The notes under the pieces were generated by a model. It had not been told where the DNA came from, did no database searches, and saw only the letters and a list, made by a program, of their open reading frames with translations. Positions 5,108 through 5,115 of a stretch of DNA of 5,115 nt are shown here, piece after piece. The stretch comes from Syntrophorhabdus sp. (lineage in GTDB: Bacteria; Desulfobacterota; BSN033; UBA1163): assembly GCA_020724025.1 (NCBI GenBank), contig DYHU01000079.1:8609-13723 (forward strand). The letters are read 5' to 3'. Numbering within the stretch: position 1 is the first letter of the stretch; every line of letters starts with the position of its first letter. The translations under genes were made by a program, and so were the position numbers.

Positions 5108-5115
5108 AAAAATAG

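Overview
The window looks like a piece of a chromosome from a Desulfobacterota/deltaproteobacterium-like anaerobe, probably an environmental genome. This is an inference from three things: a tungstate (Tup-type) uptake locus, an orphan AAA/DUF4143 ATPase, and two families of dispersed intergenic repeats that I associate with such genomes (TTCGAA-rich repeats and palindromes of the form GTCATTCC..GGAATCCAG). No rRNA, tRNA or marker protein fixes the lineage. Base composition is moderate and the non-coding stretches are AT-rich.

Layout. On the minus strand, from 2107 down to position 1, lies a tungstate/molybdate-type locus. It starts with a cytoplasmic one-component regulator (excisionase-type HTH plus PBP-like oxyanion-binding domain, 1190-2107). 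A 16-bp gap follows, then the periplasmic tungstate-binding protein TupA (325-1173, GTG start). After a 269-bp repeat-filled gap come the first 18 codons of the permease TupB (1-55), cut by the window edge. A consensus-like promoter with a short leader precedes the regulator, and three exactly 10-bp-spaced ATTAC boxes lie just upstream of its -35.

On the plus strand, divergent from the regulator, is a solitary AAA_14/DUF4143 ATPase (2417-3577). Its promoter places the predicted transcription start at or next to the ATG, so it is a candidate leaderless gene. It is followed by a class I/II PLP-dependent aminotransferase with its own promoter (3754-4917). Neither has a clear functional link to tungstate uptake.

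Non-coding content. The tupA-tupB gap holds a palindromic element (172-232) between two inverted copies of a TTCGAA-type repeat. A related palindrome sits downstream of the aminotransferase inside a 132-bp MITE-like unit with 19-bp imperfect terminal inverted repeats (4976-5107). The four small hairpins in the two elements differ in their inner base pairs but mostly keep pairing, which suggests a structure-dependent mobile or regulatory repeat.

How the genes work together (inference). TupA would capture tungstate in the periplasm and pass it to TupB and an off-window TupC. The co-transcribed regulator would read cytoplasmic oxyanion through its PBP-like domain and tune the operon. I see no clearly new multi-gene system. 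The most unusual parts are the repeat architecture inside the tup operon, the phased boxes at its promoter and the leaderless ATPase.
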